Below are positions 36,342-45,524 of a stretch of DNA of 64,000 nucleotides, one piece after another. Origin of the DNA: Segatella copri (GTDB lineage: Bacteria > Bacteroidota > Bacteroidia > Bacteroidales > Bacteroidaceae); the NCBI RefSeq assembly GCF_009495355.1, contig NZ_VZAD01000013.1:62001-126000 (forward strand), written 5' to 3'. The position numbers and the translations under genes are program-made. Positions within the stretch are counted from its first letter, which is position 1. Each line of letters begins with the position of its first letter. The notes under the pieces are model-generated. The model was not told the origin of the DNA. It ran no database searches and saw only the letters and a program-made list of their open reading frames with translations.

Positions 36342-36890
36342 TTAAAAGATAAATGCCCCATGAATATATTCTACTATATGGAAATATCGGATTATTAATG
36401 TTACAATAAATGCATAGAAACCAGCCAATGCATCGTCAAGCATACAGCCCCATCCACCATGAATATTCCGGTCTATCCATCTGCAACCAAGCGGCTTAGT
36501 TATATCAATTACTCTAAACAGTACAAAACCTATTGTCGCAAGGGATATTGAGACATAAGCTGAGCCATCTGCACAAACTGCAGCTAAAGCAGCAACCCAC
36601 GTACCGAAGAACTCGTCGATAACGACAGCCCTTGGGTCTTCACCCCAATATTTCTCCATCACATTATCTGTCCAGACGCCAATAAACAAAGAACCAACGA
36701 TCAATAAAAATGTAGCCACCAGCAACCCTATAGGAGAAAGAACATAATAAAGACCTATCCAAATGAGCAAAGCCAGGAAAGCTCCTGCTGTACCAGGTGC
36801 TTTAGGTACAAAGCCAGCGCCTAATCCTGTGGAAATAATTACATGAAGCCAAGGCGCTTCACCTAACTGTTTATTATTGTTATTACTCAT
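36342..36890 (-). CDS. pgpA: Phosphatidylglycerophosphatase A
   Basis: The 182-aa membrane enzyme removes phosphate from phosphatidylglycerol phosphate in phospholipid synthesis. Family features are GLGAGFVPKAPGTAGAFLAL at the start, the acidic DPRAVVIDEFFGTWVA and RNIHGGWGCMLDDALAG. The start is the ATG at 36890, one base after the stop of the preceding 54-aa gene; the longer frame would need a TTG. Confidence 0.92.
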   Translation of the reverse strand: MSNNNNKQLGEAPWLHVIISTGLGAGFVPKAPGTAGAFLALLIWIGLYYVLSPIGLLVATFLLIVGSLFIGVWTDNVMEKYWGEDPRAVVIDEFFGTWVAALAAVCADGSAYVSISLATIGFVLFRVIDITKPLGCRWIDRNIHGGWGCMLDDALAGFYAFIVTLIIRYFHIVEYIHGAFIF

Positions 36891-36891
36891 A

Positions 36892-37056
36892 TTATTTTCC
36901 AAACAATGCCTTCAGAAGCATCTTACCAATTTTTCTTTCCAATCCAGCCTTTGAGGTTGGAATACCAGTCTCACGAGCAAACTTCTGTTTAGCTTGCGTG
37001 ATACCTAAAGCCCGATTTAAGGAGAATGAAACTCCTGGTATTTTAAACTTAGACAT
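36892..37056 (-). CDS. 54-aa basic protein upstream of pgpA
   Basis: A short frame begins MSKFKIPGVSFSLNRALGIT and contains QKFARETGIPTSKAGLERKI. It stops one base before the pgpA start, so the two are translationally coupled, which is the main reason to believe in it. The product is basic and has a hydrophobic C-terminal end. I do not recognise a function. Confidence 0.65.
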   Translation of the reverse strand: MSKFKIPGVSFSLNRALGITQAKQKFARETGIPTSKAGLERKIGKMLLKALFGK

Positions 37057-37080
37057 ATCTTTATATATTTTAGAAATTGA

Positions 37081-37122
37081 TAAAAAAAAGTTGCGCCTTC
37101 TATCTTAAAGAATAACGCAACT
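37081..37122 (-). terminator. Terminator of the calcium ATPase operon
   Basis: On the minus strand AGTTGCG (37122-37116) pairs with CGCAACT (37095-37089) and eight T residues follow. This separates the Ter-region operon from the 54-aa gene and pgpA. Confidence 0.82.
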
Positions 37123-37136
37123 CCTTCTATTTTATT

Positions 37137-39986
37137 TTAGATTTTCTTTAGCAAACTCCAAATTTCACGAATCCAAAGCACAAGTGAAGAACCAACGAAG
37201 ATGATTACCCAATCCTCAAACTTCAAACCAGTTACATTGAAGAAATTCTGCAAACCAGGAATCTCTACCATAGCAATCTGACCAGCCAAAATGATAGTTG
37301 CAATAATCAACAAGCCCTTGCATCCCTTGAAATGAAGCGCACTCTTACCTGTCTCAAATGCTCTTGCACAGAAGAGATAGAAGAAGTGAGTCATCACGAA
37401 GATGGTGAAGAATAAGGTCAACTCGTAAGGAGTAAGACCATCAGATGCACCTAACTGAACGTTGAGTAAATCTGTTAACTGCGTAATATTAGAATGTTCA
37501 AAGACATAAAGTAATACAAGAAGCAACACAAAGAAGAATCCACCTACACCCAAGATGTTCTGATACATCGCCTTATTCAGGATAAAGGCATTTCTATCTC
37601 TTGGCTTATCTTTCATCACGCTCTCTGATGGAGGCAATGAAGCCAATGCCATTGCAGCAAAAGTATCCATAATCAAGTTTACCCAAAGCATCTGAGTTAC
37701 GGTAAGCGGACTTTCCTCGCCCATAAATGCACCAAAAAGAACGATAAAGCAAGCTGCCACATTCACTGTCAACTGGAAGAGCAAGAAACGTTGGATATTC
37801 TGATAGAGTGAACGTCCCCACATCACCGCCTTACCAATACTACTAAATGAGTTATCGATAATGGTAATATCAGATGCCTCCTTTGCTACAGAAGTACCAT
37901 CACCCATAGACAAACCAACATGAGCAGCCTTCAAAGCAGGAGCATCGTTGGTTCCGTCACCAGTAACAGCAACGACTTGGTTCTTTCTTTGCAAAGCCTC
38001 AACTAATCGTTTCTTATCCATTGGACGAGCACGAGAGATTATCTTCAAATCCAAGACTCTCTTATCCAACTCTTCGTCAGAAAGAGCAGCAAACTCTGGA
38101 CCAGTAATAATATTCTTATCACCATCCTTTGCTGTCCACAGACCAATTTGACGACCGATTTCCTTAGCTGTACCAGGAGTATCACCAGTAACAATCTTCA
38201 CATTGATACCGGCATTCATACATTCTGCTACGGCTGCAGGAACATCCAGACGAACAGGGTCGCTGATAGCCACAACACCCATAAAGGTTAAATTATCAGC
38301 CACAACCTTACCATCCTTGAATATGTGAGCCTTACCATCAAGTATTTGATAAGCAAAGCCGAGGGTACGCATAGCTTGGTTCTGATATTCAACCAACTGA
38401 TTCTCAATATCGGTTTTAGAAACATTGTTCTCGATGTTCTTGCACAAACCACTTACAATTTCAGGAGCACCCTTGACATAGAGAATTGTTTTGCCTTCAA
38501 ACAAGGAAGACTTAACAATTGTTGCCATATACTTACGCTCTGTAGAGAAAGGCAACTCCTCCAAAACCTCAGCAGACTCACGCAGATTCAGATAATCAAT
38601 GCCAGCCTTCTTGAGCCAAAGAAGCAAAGCACCCTCCGTAGGATTGCCCAATACTTTTACAGCCTCAGCATCTGAATAATCCAAAGAAGCAGTTGAATTG
38701 ACAGCGATACCTTCCTCAATCAACAGACTTTCCTTATCATTACCCAACGTCTGAGCAGAAAGACCATAGAAATTGGTATCATGCACTTGCATCTGATTCT
38801 GAGTCAAAGTACCAGTTTTATCGGTACAGATAACTGTCGTAGCACCCATTGTCTCACAAGCATGCATTTTACGAACTAAGTTGTTGGTCTTCATCATTCG
38901 AGTCATACTATAAGCCAAGCTCAGAGTAACAGCCATTGGCAAACCTTCTGGTACCGCAACAACCACAAGTGTTACTGCAATCATCAAGGTATCCAACGTA
39001 TATGTAATCAACTTAGCTATTTGCTCACCCGGCATCAAAGTATCATGGAAATAAACTACCATACCCATCAATATCACAAAATAGCCAATGATTGATGGAA
39101 CAACTGCCTTCCAACTCCAGTCGTCAAACTTTTTTATAACCATCCAGAAGAATATAGTTGTAGGAATGGCCAAAGTCCAAACAATAGGATTCCAACCGAA
39201 GAACACCATCAATTTGAGAACGATAATAAGCGCAGCGAAGATATAGCTCAACTTGGTAATCAAGTCTGCCAAACCATCCAACTGTTCATTTAATGGTGTG
39301 CGAACACTATCATCTATCTGTGCTGCCTCAAAGACTTTACCATTTTCCGTTTTGTCGCCAACTGCCAAAACTTTGAAAATACCATGACCTTCCATCACCT
39401 TTGTACCACGCATCACATGGTTAGAAGGGAATGTTGCATCCTTATCAAACTCCTGTTCATGAATTGTCTTATGGCAAATAGGCTCGCCTGTCAAAGAAGA
39501 CTCATCAACATTCAAGGTAACTGCCTCTAAAAGTTCACCATCAGCAGGAATCTCCTCACCAGTATTCAATACTACGATATCACCGACAACGACATCTTTC
39601 TTCTTGATAGAAGTTGTGTTCCCATTTCGGATTACTTCTACCATTTCATCGTCATTGACTTGGTTGAGAACCGAGAACTGCTTATCAGCCTTTAACTCAA
39701 AGATAAATGCGATACCTGTGGCAAGCAAAATAGCCACAAAGATACCAACTGGCTCAAAGAAAGTCTCCGCACCTTCATGCAATCCCCAAAACTCATAGCA
39801 AGAAATGCCGATTGACAACACTCCTGCTATCAACAAAATGATAATGAGAGGGTCACCAAACTTCTCAAGGAATTGCTTCCATAGAGGTTCTTTCTCTGGT
39901 GGTGTCAAGACATTGACGCCATGTTTACTACGGCTTTCGAGCACTTGGGCATCGGTTAAGCCTGTGTAATGATGTTTCTGTTCCAT
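37137..39986 (-). CDS. Calcium-translocating P-type ATPase (PMCA-type)
   Basis: The 949-aa pump has the P2-type layout: cation ATPase N-terminal domain (YTGLTDAQVLESRSKHGVN), actuator loop with SSLTGEP, phosphorylation site Asp389 in CTDKTGTLTQNQ, nucleotide-binding FSTERKYMA and KGAPE, and hinge VTGDGTNDAPALKAAHVG. The membrane motif VAVPEGLPMAVTL is typical of Ca2+ pumps. It is the last gene of the minus operon, 14 nt behind the TPR-retropepsin gene. TerD-family proteins bind Ca2+, so a calcium pump in the same transcript is meaningful; the direction of use in the system is inference. Confidence 0.92.
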   Translation of the reverse strand: MEQKHHYTGLTDAQVLESRSKHGVNVLTPPEKEPLWKQFLEKFGDPLIIILLIAGVLSIGISCYEFWGLHEGAETFFEPVGIFVAILLATGIAFIFELKADKQFSVLNQVNDDEMVEVIRNGNTTSIKKKDVVVGDIVVLNTGEEIPADGELLEAVTLNVDESSLTGEPICHKTIHEQEFDKDATFPSNHVMRGTKVMEGHGIFKVLAVGDKTENGKVFEAAQIDDSVRTPLNEQLDGLADLITKLSYIFAALIIVLKLMVFFGWNPIVWTLAIPTTIFFWMVIKKFDDWSWKAVVPSIIGYFVILMGMVVYFHDTLMPGEQIAKLITYTLDTLMIAVTLVVVAVPEGLPMAVTLSLAYSMTRMMKTNNLVRKMHACETMGATTVICTDKTGTLTQNQMQVHDTNFYGLSAQTLGNDKESLLIEEGIAVNSTASLDYSDAEAVKVLGNPTEGALLLWLKKAGIDYLNLRESAEVLEELPFSTERKYMATIVKSSLFEGKTILYVKGAPEIVSGLCKNIENNVSKTDIENQLVEYQNQAMRTLGFAYQILDGKAHIFKDGKVVADNLTFMGVVAISDPVRLDVPAAVAECMNAGINVKIVTGDTPGTAKEIGRQIGLWTAKDGDKNIITGPEFAALSDEELDKRVLDLKIISRARPMDKKRLVEALQRKNQVVAVTGDGTNDAPALKAAHVGLSMGDGTSVAKEASDITIIDNSFSSIGKAVMWGRSLYQNIQRFLLFQLTVNVAACFIVLFGAFMGEESPLTVTQMLWVNLIMDTFAAMALASLPPSESVMKDKPRDRNAFILNKAMYQNILGVGGFFFVLLLVLLYVFEHSNITQLTDLLNVQLGASDGLTPYELTLFFTIFVMTHFFYLFCARAFETGKSALHFKGCKGLLIIATIILAGQIAMVEIPGLQNFFNVTGLKFEDWVIIFVGSSLVLWIREIWSLLKKI

Positions 39987-40000
39987 AATATAATTGTTTA

Positions 40001-42037
40001 TTATTTGATTTTCTGTTTATGTGTAATACGCAACACATTCTTCGTATTGTCTATTTCTATCTTTCCCAATTTACTTAGAACACTTTGACCAAGAAGCAAA
40101 GGGGCAGCCTGATTGCGAACAACAGAAGCCTTGATGTTATTCATATGTAAAGAACCGAGTTTTACATCCTTCAAATTGATGACCGTACCTTCAGTTATGT
40201 TTCCATCAGCAGTCTGATAGTTCTGCTTACCAATAATGTCTGTAGAAGACAAGAAGTCATTCTTTGCCATAAATGTAGCTTCAACAGAAGAAATCGAAAC
40301 ATCTGTTGCACCTGTATCAAAGATGAAATGCAAAGGCAAGCCGTTGATAGAACATTTTACCTTGCAAACGCCTGCATCCTTTGTAAAAGGCACTTCCTCC
40401 ACCTTCAACTCGTATGCAGAATCATTTTCTTCATCAGATGCTATTTCCTGTAGATGTTTCTCTTCATACTCATTTATCAAAGCCTTGAACTCCGCTGTGT
40501 TGCGGATATTGTCCAAGTCACGATCACACTTGATATGAGCGAAATGTCTATAGCCATTCTCCAAAGACTGGCGAAGATAAGAAAGAGCCTTTTCTTTCTC
40601 CCCCATTATTGAATAGAGACAGGCAGCGTCATAGCTGTTTTCCTTTTTGTCTTTGTCCAAAATTTTATTCAAGATCTCTATCGCCTTGTCCTTTTGCCCA
40701 AGATAATAGTAAGCATAAAAAGAACTTTTTGTTTCTTCTGGAATAGAATCCAAGCGAACGACTTGATTGAAATCAGCTTCAGCTTTTGTTGTTTCGCCCT
40801 TTAAGTGATACAAACGACCTCTAACCATATATAAATAAGCAGTGGTAGGTAGTAAGTTTATAGCCATCGTATAATCTTCCAATGCCCCTTCAATATCACC
40901 AAAATGATCTTTCATTGACCCTCTTAGTACATACCCAGCGCAAACACCAGGATTCTTTGATATATAATCACCCATTACATTTATAGCCTCTTTTGAACGC
41001 CCTGCATTGTCCAATATGTCAGCCTTAAAGAAAATGTAATCTGTATCTGTTGAATCCAAAGCTATAGCTTGGTTACAATACTCCAACGCCTTGTCATAAT
41101 CACCCAAACCATTATAACAGACTGAAATTCTATATGCCGTTATAACATTAGACTCTTGTTCTAAAGACTCCTTGTAATATGCTATTGCCTTATTAAACTT
41201 AGCTGCATTTTCATACGCTATACCCAAATAATAAGCCCAACTTTGCTCATTGGGTTCTTTTACTTTCTGGATCTTTAATCTCGCTACAGTTTGTTCAAAA
41301 GCAGAATCTGCCAATTGCTGCAATTCATAAAAAGCTTTTTCGTCACGATCTATATTCAAAGCAGTCATCACATCCTCTATTGCTTGTTCGTATTTTTTCA
41401 AACCGATATAACTCTCCGCACGGCATGAATACGCAGAAGAATAATTCCGCTCTAACTTGATGACATAATCAAATTGTTTGATGGCATCTTCATAACGTTT
41501 CTGCGCATTCGCATTTCTGCCAATACCCATATAGCCCATCACATCACCAGCCTTCAAAGAAATCATCTTTTGATAATCCTTATCTGCCAAATCGTATTTC
41601 TTCAGTTCTTCATAGACTTGAGCTCTGTAATTATAAAAACGATCATCATTAGGACTCACATTGATAGCCATATCATAATCTTTGAGAGCTTGAATCGTAT
41701 CTTCCAAACTCAAATAAACCATGGCTCTTGTAGCATAAGCAAAAGACTTGAATTCTTTATCCTTTGCTGGAATTTTCTTCACAGCAATGTTGGCTGCTGT
41801 CAAAGCTCGTCCAAACTCTTCGTTATAGTTTCTCACCAAAGCTATCCATGCAAAGGCATAGCCATTATCTGGATGCTCATTGATTTCCTTGTTCAGGTAA
41901 TCAAGAGCCTCCTCTGCGTTATCATTATTGACAGCCTCTACACCCCGACTATAATTATAGCTATCAGGTCGCTTGATGTTATCAGCCAACATGGCTGAAG
42001 AACAGAACACTAAAATCGATAAGATAAATTGTCTCAT
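40001..42037 (-). CDS. Periplasmic TPR protein with C-terminal retropepsin-like aspartic protease
   Basis: The 678-aa protein has a signal peptide (MRQFILSILVFCSSAMLA), about ten or more TPR repeats up to residue 520 or so, and a C-terminal single-domain aspartic protease with the active-site motif FDTGATDVSIS (Asp574) and the later NIKASVVRNQAAPLLLGQS. Retropepsin-type domains act as homodimers. With TPRs in front it should bind and cut partner proteins in the periplasm. It overlaps no neighbour but lies 14 nt before the calcium pump and 5 nt after the YbjN-like gene. No target is known. Confidence 0.85.
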   Translation of the reverse strand: MRQFILSILVFCSSAMLADNIKRPDSYNYSRGVEAVNNDNAEEALDYLNKEINEHPDNGYAFAWIALVRNYNEEFGRALTAANIAVKKIPAKDKEFKSFAYATRAMVYLSLEDTIQALKDYDMAINVSPNDDRFYNYRAQVYEELKKYDLADKDYQKMISLKAGDVMGYMGIGRNANAQKRYEDAIKQFDYVIKLERNYSSAYSCRAESYIGLKKYEQAIEDVMTALNIDRDEKAFYELQQLADSAFEQTVARLKIQKVKEPNEQSWAYYLGIAYENAAKFNKAIAYYKESLEQESNVITAYRISVCYNGLGDYDKALEYCNQAIALDSTDTDYIFFKADILDNAGRSKEAINVMGDYISKNPGVCAGYVLRGSMKDHFGDIEGALEDYTMAINLLPTTAYLYMVRGRLYHLKGETTKAEADFNQVVRLDSIPEETKSSFYAYYYLGQKDKAIEILNKILDKDKKENSYDAACLYSIMGEKEKALSYLRQSLENGYRHFAHIKCDRDLDNIRNTAEFKALINEYEEKHLQEIASDEENDSAYELKVEEVPFTKDAGVCKVKCSINGLPLHFIFDTGATDVSISSVEATFMAKNDFLSSTDIIGKQNYQTADGNITEGTVINLKDVKLGSLHMNNIKASVVRNQAAPLLLGQSVLSKLGKIEIDNTKNVLRITHKQKIK

Positions 42038-42042
42038 ATCAT

Positions 42043-42666
42043 TTACTCTTTATTAGTTGTCACTTCATCTTCTCTTCTTAATCTATCCAACTCTTCCCTG
42101 AAACTACGCTGTACATCAAAGAATCCAGCCAACATCGCCGCCAGATAATTTTCAATGTTTGGAATCTGCGGAACCAACAAGCACTGGCGCTTAGTATGAA
42201 CAGCAAAACGTTGCCCTTCCTGGTCTATTGAATAGACCATTGTCAAGAAAGAATTGATATTTATCGTATTGATTGCTTTGCGGATATGGCATATATCATC
42301 AAAGTCATCCAAATCGACACTTCCCCACCAAGTATCCCATATTCCTATCATCAAACAATCCTTCCAAGTATCTATACGGAAATTTTCTCCTTGATAAGTG
42401 AAGAACATTGTATATTCATTCTCTTCGTCAAACTGCACTTCGCAGTTCAACTTACGCAAGATTTCTACACACAAGTCTCGTGTACTTATATTTTGGTTCT
42501 CTTTCATATCATTTTTGTTTAAAGGTAACACTTCTGCACTCACTGACATATTCGGTGCATTAGCAATGCTGTCCATTTCTTTTTCTGCTCTATCTTTCTT
42601 ATTTTTGTAATTTAAGAAATAACAGAACAGGACTATTGTAATGAGTATTGATAAAAATTCTATCAT
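42043..42666 (-). CDS. Membrane-anchored protein with YbjN-like domain
   Basis: The 207-aa protein has one N-terminal membrane helix (FLSILITIVLFCYFLNY) followed by a soluble part that resembles YbjN/type III chaperone-like folds: LRKLNCEVQFDEENEYTMFFTYQGENFRI, then a helix after DDICHIRKAINTIN. The match is by pattern only. The end is charged and coiled. It is inside the minus operon with a 5-nt gap to the TPR gene. Confidence 0.6.
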   Translation of the reverse strand: MIEFLSILITIVLFCYFLNYKNKKDRAEKEMDSIANAPNMSVSAEVLPLNKNDMKENQNISTRDLCVEILRKLNCEVQFDEENEYTMFFTYQGENFRIDTWKDCLMIGIWDTWWGSVDLDDFDDICHIRKAINTININSFLTMVYSIDQEGQRFAVHTKRQCLLVPQIPNIENYLAAMLAGFFDVQRSFREELDRLRREDEVTTNKE

Positions 42667-42703
42667 ATTAAAATATTTTTATTCCGAAATAAAAGACTAT
42701 ATT

Positions 42704-43144
42704 TTATTTACCCACGGCATTACCTTGTCCCAAACTATTCATTCTTGTAGATTCCAAAAGAGGGAGGTTACTTTCTGTCGGAATATAAATGACCGTCTTG
42801 TCACTCAAATCAGACTGCTGACGAACCCAAAGATACTGAATATAGGTTGGGGTTATGCTTCCATTTTCTATTTTAATTGCTTCAGCCGCACCTTTAGCTC
42901 TTTCAATCTCTGCCTGAGCATTGAGCTTTTCTGCTTCAAGATTAGCACGAGCTTCTTCTATTTTTATTTTACGGTTTTGTTCCGCCTTAGCAAACTCAGC
43001 CTTTCCTTCCATTTCTTGAGACCAGACATTATACCATGGACGAACAAAAGCCATTACTACAAAAAAAGCAACTATGACACCCACGACTTTTACCACCAAC
43101 TTGACAAGAGATGGAGTTATATTATAATTGTAATTTGCACTCAT
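42704..43144 (-). CDS. Membrane protein resembling only the tail of an SPFH/prohibitin protein
   Basis: The 146-aa protein has a membrane helix at residues 14-34 and then a charged coiled coil (EEARANLEAEKLNAQAEIERAKGAAEAIKIE), followed by YIQYLWVRQQSDL and IPTESNLPLL. The order coiled coil, YxxxLW and a short hydrophobic end is that of the C-terminal tail of prohibitin-like proteins, but the SPFH domain itself is missing. It could join or cap an SPFH ring, for instance that of the 448-aa protein of the other arm. Confidence 0.7.
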   Translation of the reverse strand: MSANYNYNITPSLVKLVVKVVGVIVAFFVVMAFVRPWYNVWSQEMEGKAEFAKAEQNRKIKIEEARANLEAEKLNAQAEIERAKGAAEAIKIENGSITPTYIQYLWVRQQSDLSDKTVIYIPTESNLPLLESTRMNSLGQGNAVGK

Positions 43145-43166
43145 TTTGTTTTAATTTAATTATTTG

Positions 43167-43724
43167 TCAGAAAATTTCATTTTCACTACTCTGCATCGTA
43201 CTAAAGTTACCATTCTGTTGAGGTATCAACTCATAGTTAAGCCCTTGATAATCCAAAGTAACTTGCGAATCCTTAGAGAAAGACTCATTAGCTACAAAAC
43301 CACCAGTATTTCCTCCTGCCATTTTTTTATTTGGATTCCAACCTCTTCCTCCATAAAAGAACACCTGATAAGTCCCATTAGGAATAGAAAACTCATAAGA
43401 ATCTCCGGCTAAGATATAAGCATTTCGAACAATATTCCCATTATGCTTAATGATTACGACCACGTCACATTCAGAATTTACAGAAGTAGAAACTGTTATT
43501 GTAGAGGAACTACCATACAAACTTGCATTATCATAAGGTACAGCACCCGTTTGCAAATGATTATCGATGTAAGGATTATCCTCAACTGCAGATGTTACTG
43601 TAGATGAAGACCTATAAGCATCTTCATAATTACGGTTATTGGGATTTGGTTTTGTCACATTGCCACAAGAGCTAAACAAAGTAGAAACCAATATCAAACC
43701 CAAAGTCATTTTTCTTAAATACAT
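43167..43724 (-). CDS. Lipoprotein with C-terminal beta-sandwich-like domain
   Basis: The 185-aa protein has a lipoprotein signal (LILVSTLFSSC, Cys20), a linker rich in N, S and T, and a C-terminal domain with repeated beta patterns (CDVVVIIKHNGNIVRNAYIL, GTYQVFFYGGRGWNP). Lipidation places it on the membrane facing the periplasm or cell surface. Function unknown; it is embedded in the operon between the DUF4407 and SPFH-tail genes. Confidence 0.7.
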   Translation of the reverse strand: MYLRKMTLGLILVSTLFSSCGNVTKPNPNNRNYEDAYRSSSTVTSAVEDNPYIDNHLQTGAVPYDNASLYGSSSTITVSTSVNSECDVVVIIKHNGNIVRNAYILAGDSYEFSIPNGTYQVFFYGGRGWNPNKKMAGGNTGGFVANESFSKDSQVTLDYQGLNYELIPQQNGNFSTMQSSENEIF

Positions 43725-43741
43725 ATTTCTATTTTTACTTA

Positions 43742-44719
43742 TTAAACATTTATTTTAGTCTGCACTCTGTTGAAAGCCATATTAAATTGAGCCATTCTAA
43801 CTTTCTCTGCCCCTACGATGGCCATTTCATAGTCACATTCTTTATCTCCCATTTTGCTTGCTACGACAAAGAGTTCCAAGCTCATTAGCAATACAAAGAA
43901 CACTGCATAAAATGCACCTGCAACTTTTCGGGTTGTTATGATAGAGACCATCGCTTCCAATTCCTCCAAGAATCCCACATTAGCCTGACATTCCTTTCGA
44001 GTATCTTCTTCAATGGTCAACTTTTTCTTTGTCCAGTCTCTTTCCTGTAAATCAAGTTGCTTTATCTTTTCATTATTGTCAACGACAATAGCTTGTTTGG
44101 GATTCGCCACTTGATTTGTAGTCACAGAAGGATTATTTACCGTTTTAATACTACCATTTACGACTAACTTAGCCTGACTGTTCGTAACCGATCTTTGAGT
44201 AATCCAAGGATGAGCATTTATATCAGCCTGCAACTCAGAATTTACCTTATCCAAAGAATCTTTCTCTACACGAAGAGCATTCAATTTTCCATCAATCACT
44301 CCCACTCTCTTTTGAGTAAGGTCAGCCGTTTGTTGCTCAATCGTGTCTGCCATTTGCTTGTCTATGTCTTTTCCAAACATGGTCTGGTCAAAAATCGTAG
44401 AACCGACAACTGCCATTACGATAGCTATCACCAATCTGAAAGTTGCTAACATCTTTGTTGGATGTATCGCCAAAAGTATCTGTCTCTCTATCATTACTAT
44501 GATTGTCACAAACACCATAGAAACCAAAGCACATCCCCAAACAGGAAGACCTATATATCTTTGAGCGAAACAGAAACCAATGATACTCCAAACTATCATC
44601 AGGATAAGTAACGCAGAAGTATATTTATTCAGCTGACTTTTACTTGCCTCAGAACACTGTCCTAAAACATTTTCATTCCAACCTGTCAATTTACAACCAA
44701 ACTTTATCCACCAACTCAT
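43742..44719 (-). CDS. DUF4407-family membrane protein
   Basis: The 325-aa protein shows the DUF4407 layout: four hydrophobic segments in the first 120 residues and one near residue 275, with a long charged coiled coil between (ADLTQKRVGVIDGKLNALRV...). The motif VIMIERQILLAIHP is typical. Related proteins occur next to vWA, TerD and SPFH genes in Bacteroidota. A mechanical or scaffold role at the membrane is likely but unproven. Confidence 0.82.
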   Translation of the reverse strand: MSWWIKFGCKLTGWNENVLGQCSEASKSQLNKYTSALLILMIVWSIIGFCFAQRYIGLPVWGCALVSMVFVTIIVMIERQILLAIHPTKMLATFRLVIAIVMAVVGSTIFDQTMFGKDIDKQMADTIEQQTADLTQKRVGVIDGKLNALRVEKDSLDKVNSELQADINAHPWITQRSVTNSQAKLVVNGSIKTVNNPSVTTNQVANPKQAIVVDNNEKIKQLDLQERDWTKKKLTIEEDTRKECQANVGFLEELEAMVSIITTRKVAGAFYAVFFVLLMSLELFVVASKMGDKECDYEMAIVGAEKVRMAQFNMAFNRVQTKINV

Positions 44720-44747
44720 AAGGCATTCATTTTAATAGTTCGACATA

Positions 44748-45380
44748 TTAAGAAGCAATAGCTTGTTGTACAGCACCAACATTAGCGTTTGGCATCTGCG
44801 GCATTTTAGCCTTTACATTGGAGCCACTCATTGCTATAGTTGCAATTCCTCTCAAGAAGCCACAATCATACGACTGCAATGGAATTGATGCTTCATTTGC
44901 ATTGTTTCTAAAATCAGCTTCCATCTCTCTCAACTCTTCTTTATGAGCATTAATCAATGACATAGTCTTTTCGATTTCAGCAACGGTGGTCAACAAACCT
45001 GCAGCATTGCAATTGTCAATACGAACCTGCAAGTCTTGCTTCATTACATCATAGTTGAGGTTGATTTCCCTGAACACCATGAGTATCTTATTGCGAATGA
45101 GACTCATATTTAAATCACGAAAAGCCAAGTCACTCTTAACCATTGCATCAGCAAAGCCCTTATCCTCAAAGTTTTTATGAAGATAACCATAGATAACATC
45201 TATTGGCCAGCCTGTAGCATAAGAAACCATCAAAGGCTTGTTTCCTGCCGAAGTCTCTTCCTTGACAGGTGTAACACTTGCAACTTCTTCCTTTGCATCT
45301 GAAGGCTCTACCACTGGAAGTGATACGGTAGCTGCGCTCTCGTTGTCACTTTTCTTGTTGAAGATATTAAAGATTCCCAT
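44748..45380 (-). CDS. Hypothetical cytoplasmic helical protein (210 aa)
   Basis: No family recognised. The N-terminus is a charged, low-complexity stretch (residues 10-48), then helices with coiled-coil character between about residues 90 and 160 (LLTTVAEIEKTMSLINAHKEEL). No membrane helix or cysteine motif. It is the first gene after an internal promoter of the minus arm, upstream of DUF4407 with a 28-nt gap. Confidence 0.65.
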   Translation of the reverse strand: MGIFNIFNKKSDNESAATVSLPVVEPSDAKEEVASVTPVKEETSAGNKPLMVSYATGWPIDVIYGYLHKNFEDKGFADAMVKSDLAFRDLNMSLIRNKILMVFREINLNYDVMKQDLQVRIDNCNAAGLLTTVAEIEKTMSLINAHKEELREMEADFRNNANEASIPLQSYDCGFLRGIATIAMSGSNVKAKMPQMPNANVGAVQQAIAS

Positions 45381-45421
45381 AATCTTAAAGTTTTAATTGT
45401 TATTACTTTTATTTTCTGGTG

Positions 45422-45429
45422 CAAAAGTA
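45422..45429 (-). promoter_or_regulatory. Internal promoter of the minus arm (210-aa/DUF4407 operon)
   Basis: Minus-strand TACTTTTG matches TAnnTTTG. The bases that follow (GCACCAGAAAATA ... AATAACAATT) resemble those behind the promoter of the terD operon at 56120-56127. Confidence 0.7.
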
Positions 45430-45524
45430 TAGCTTTTCTTTCAATAAGACCGAGAATCCCCAACGTTACACCCACGATATACTCTTAGGTACTCATATTT
45501 GCTTGCAAGGTTATAATACCATCA

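Noticed and set aside
36891..36902. Earlier start of pgpA
   Set aside because: Would need TTG and would overlap the 54-aa gene; the ATG at 36890 directly after that gene's stop fits better.
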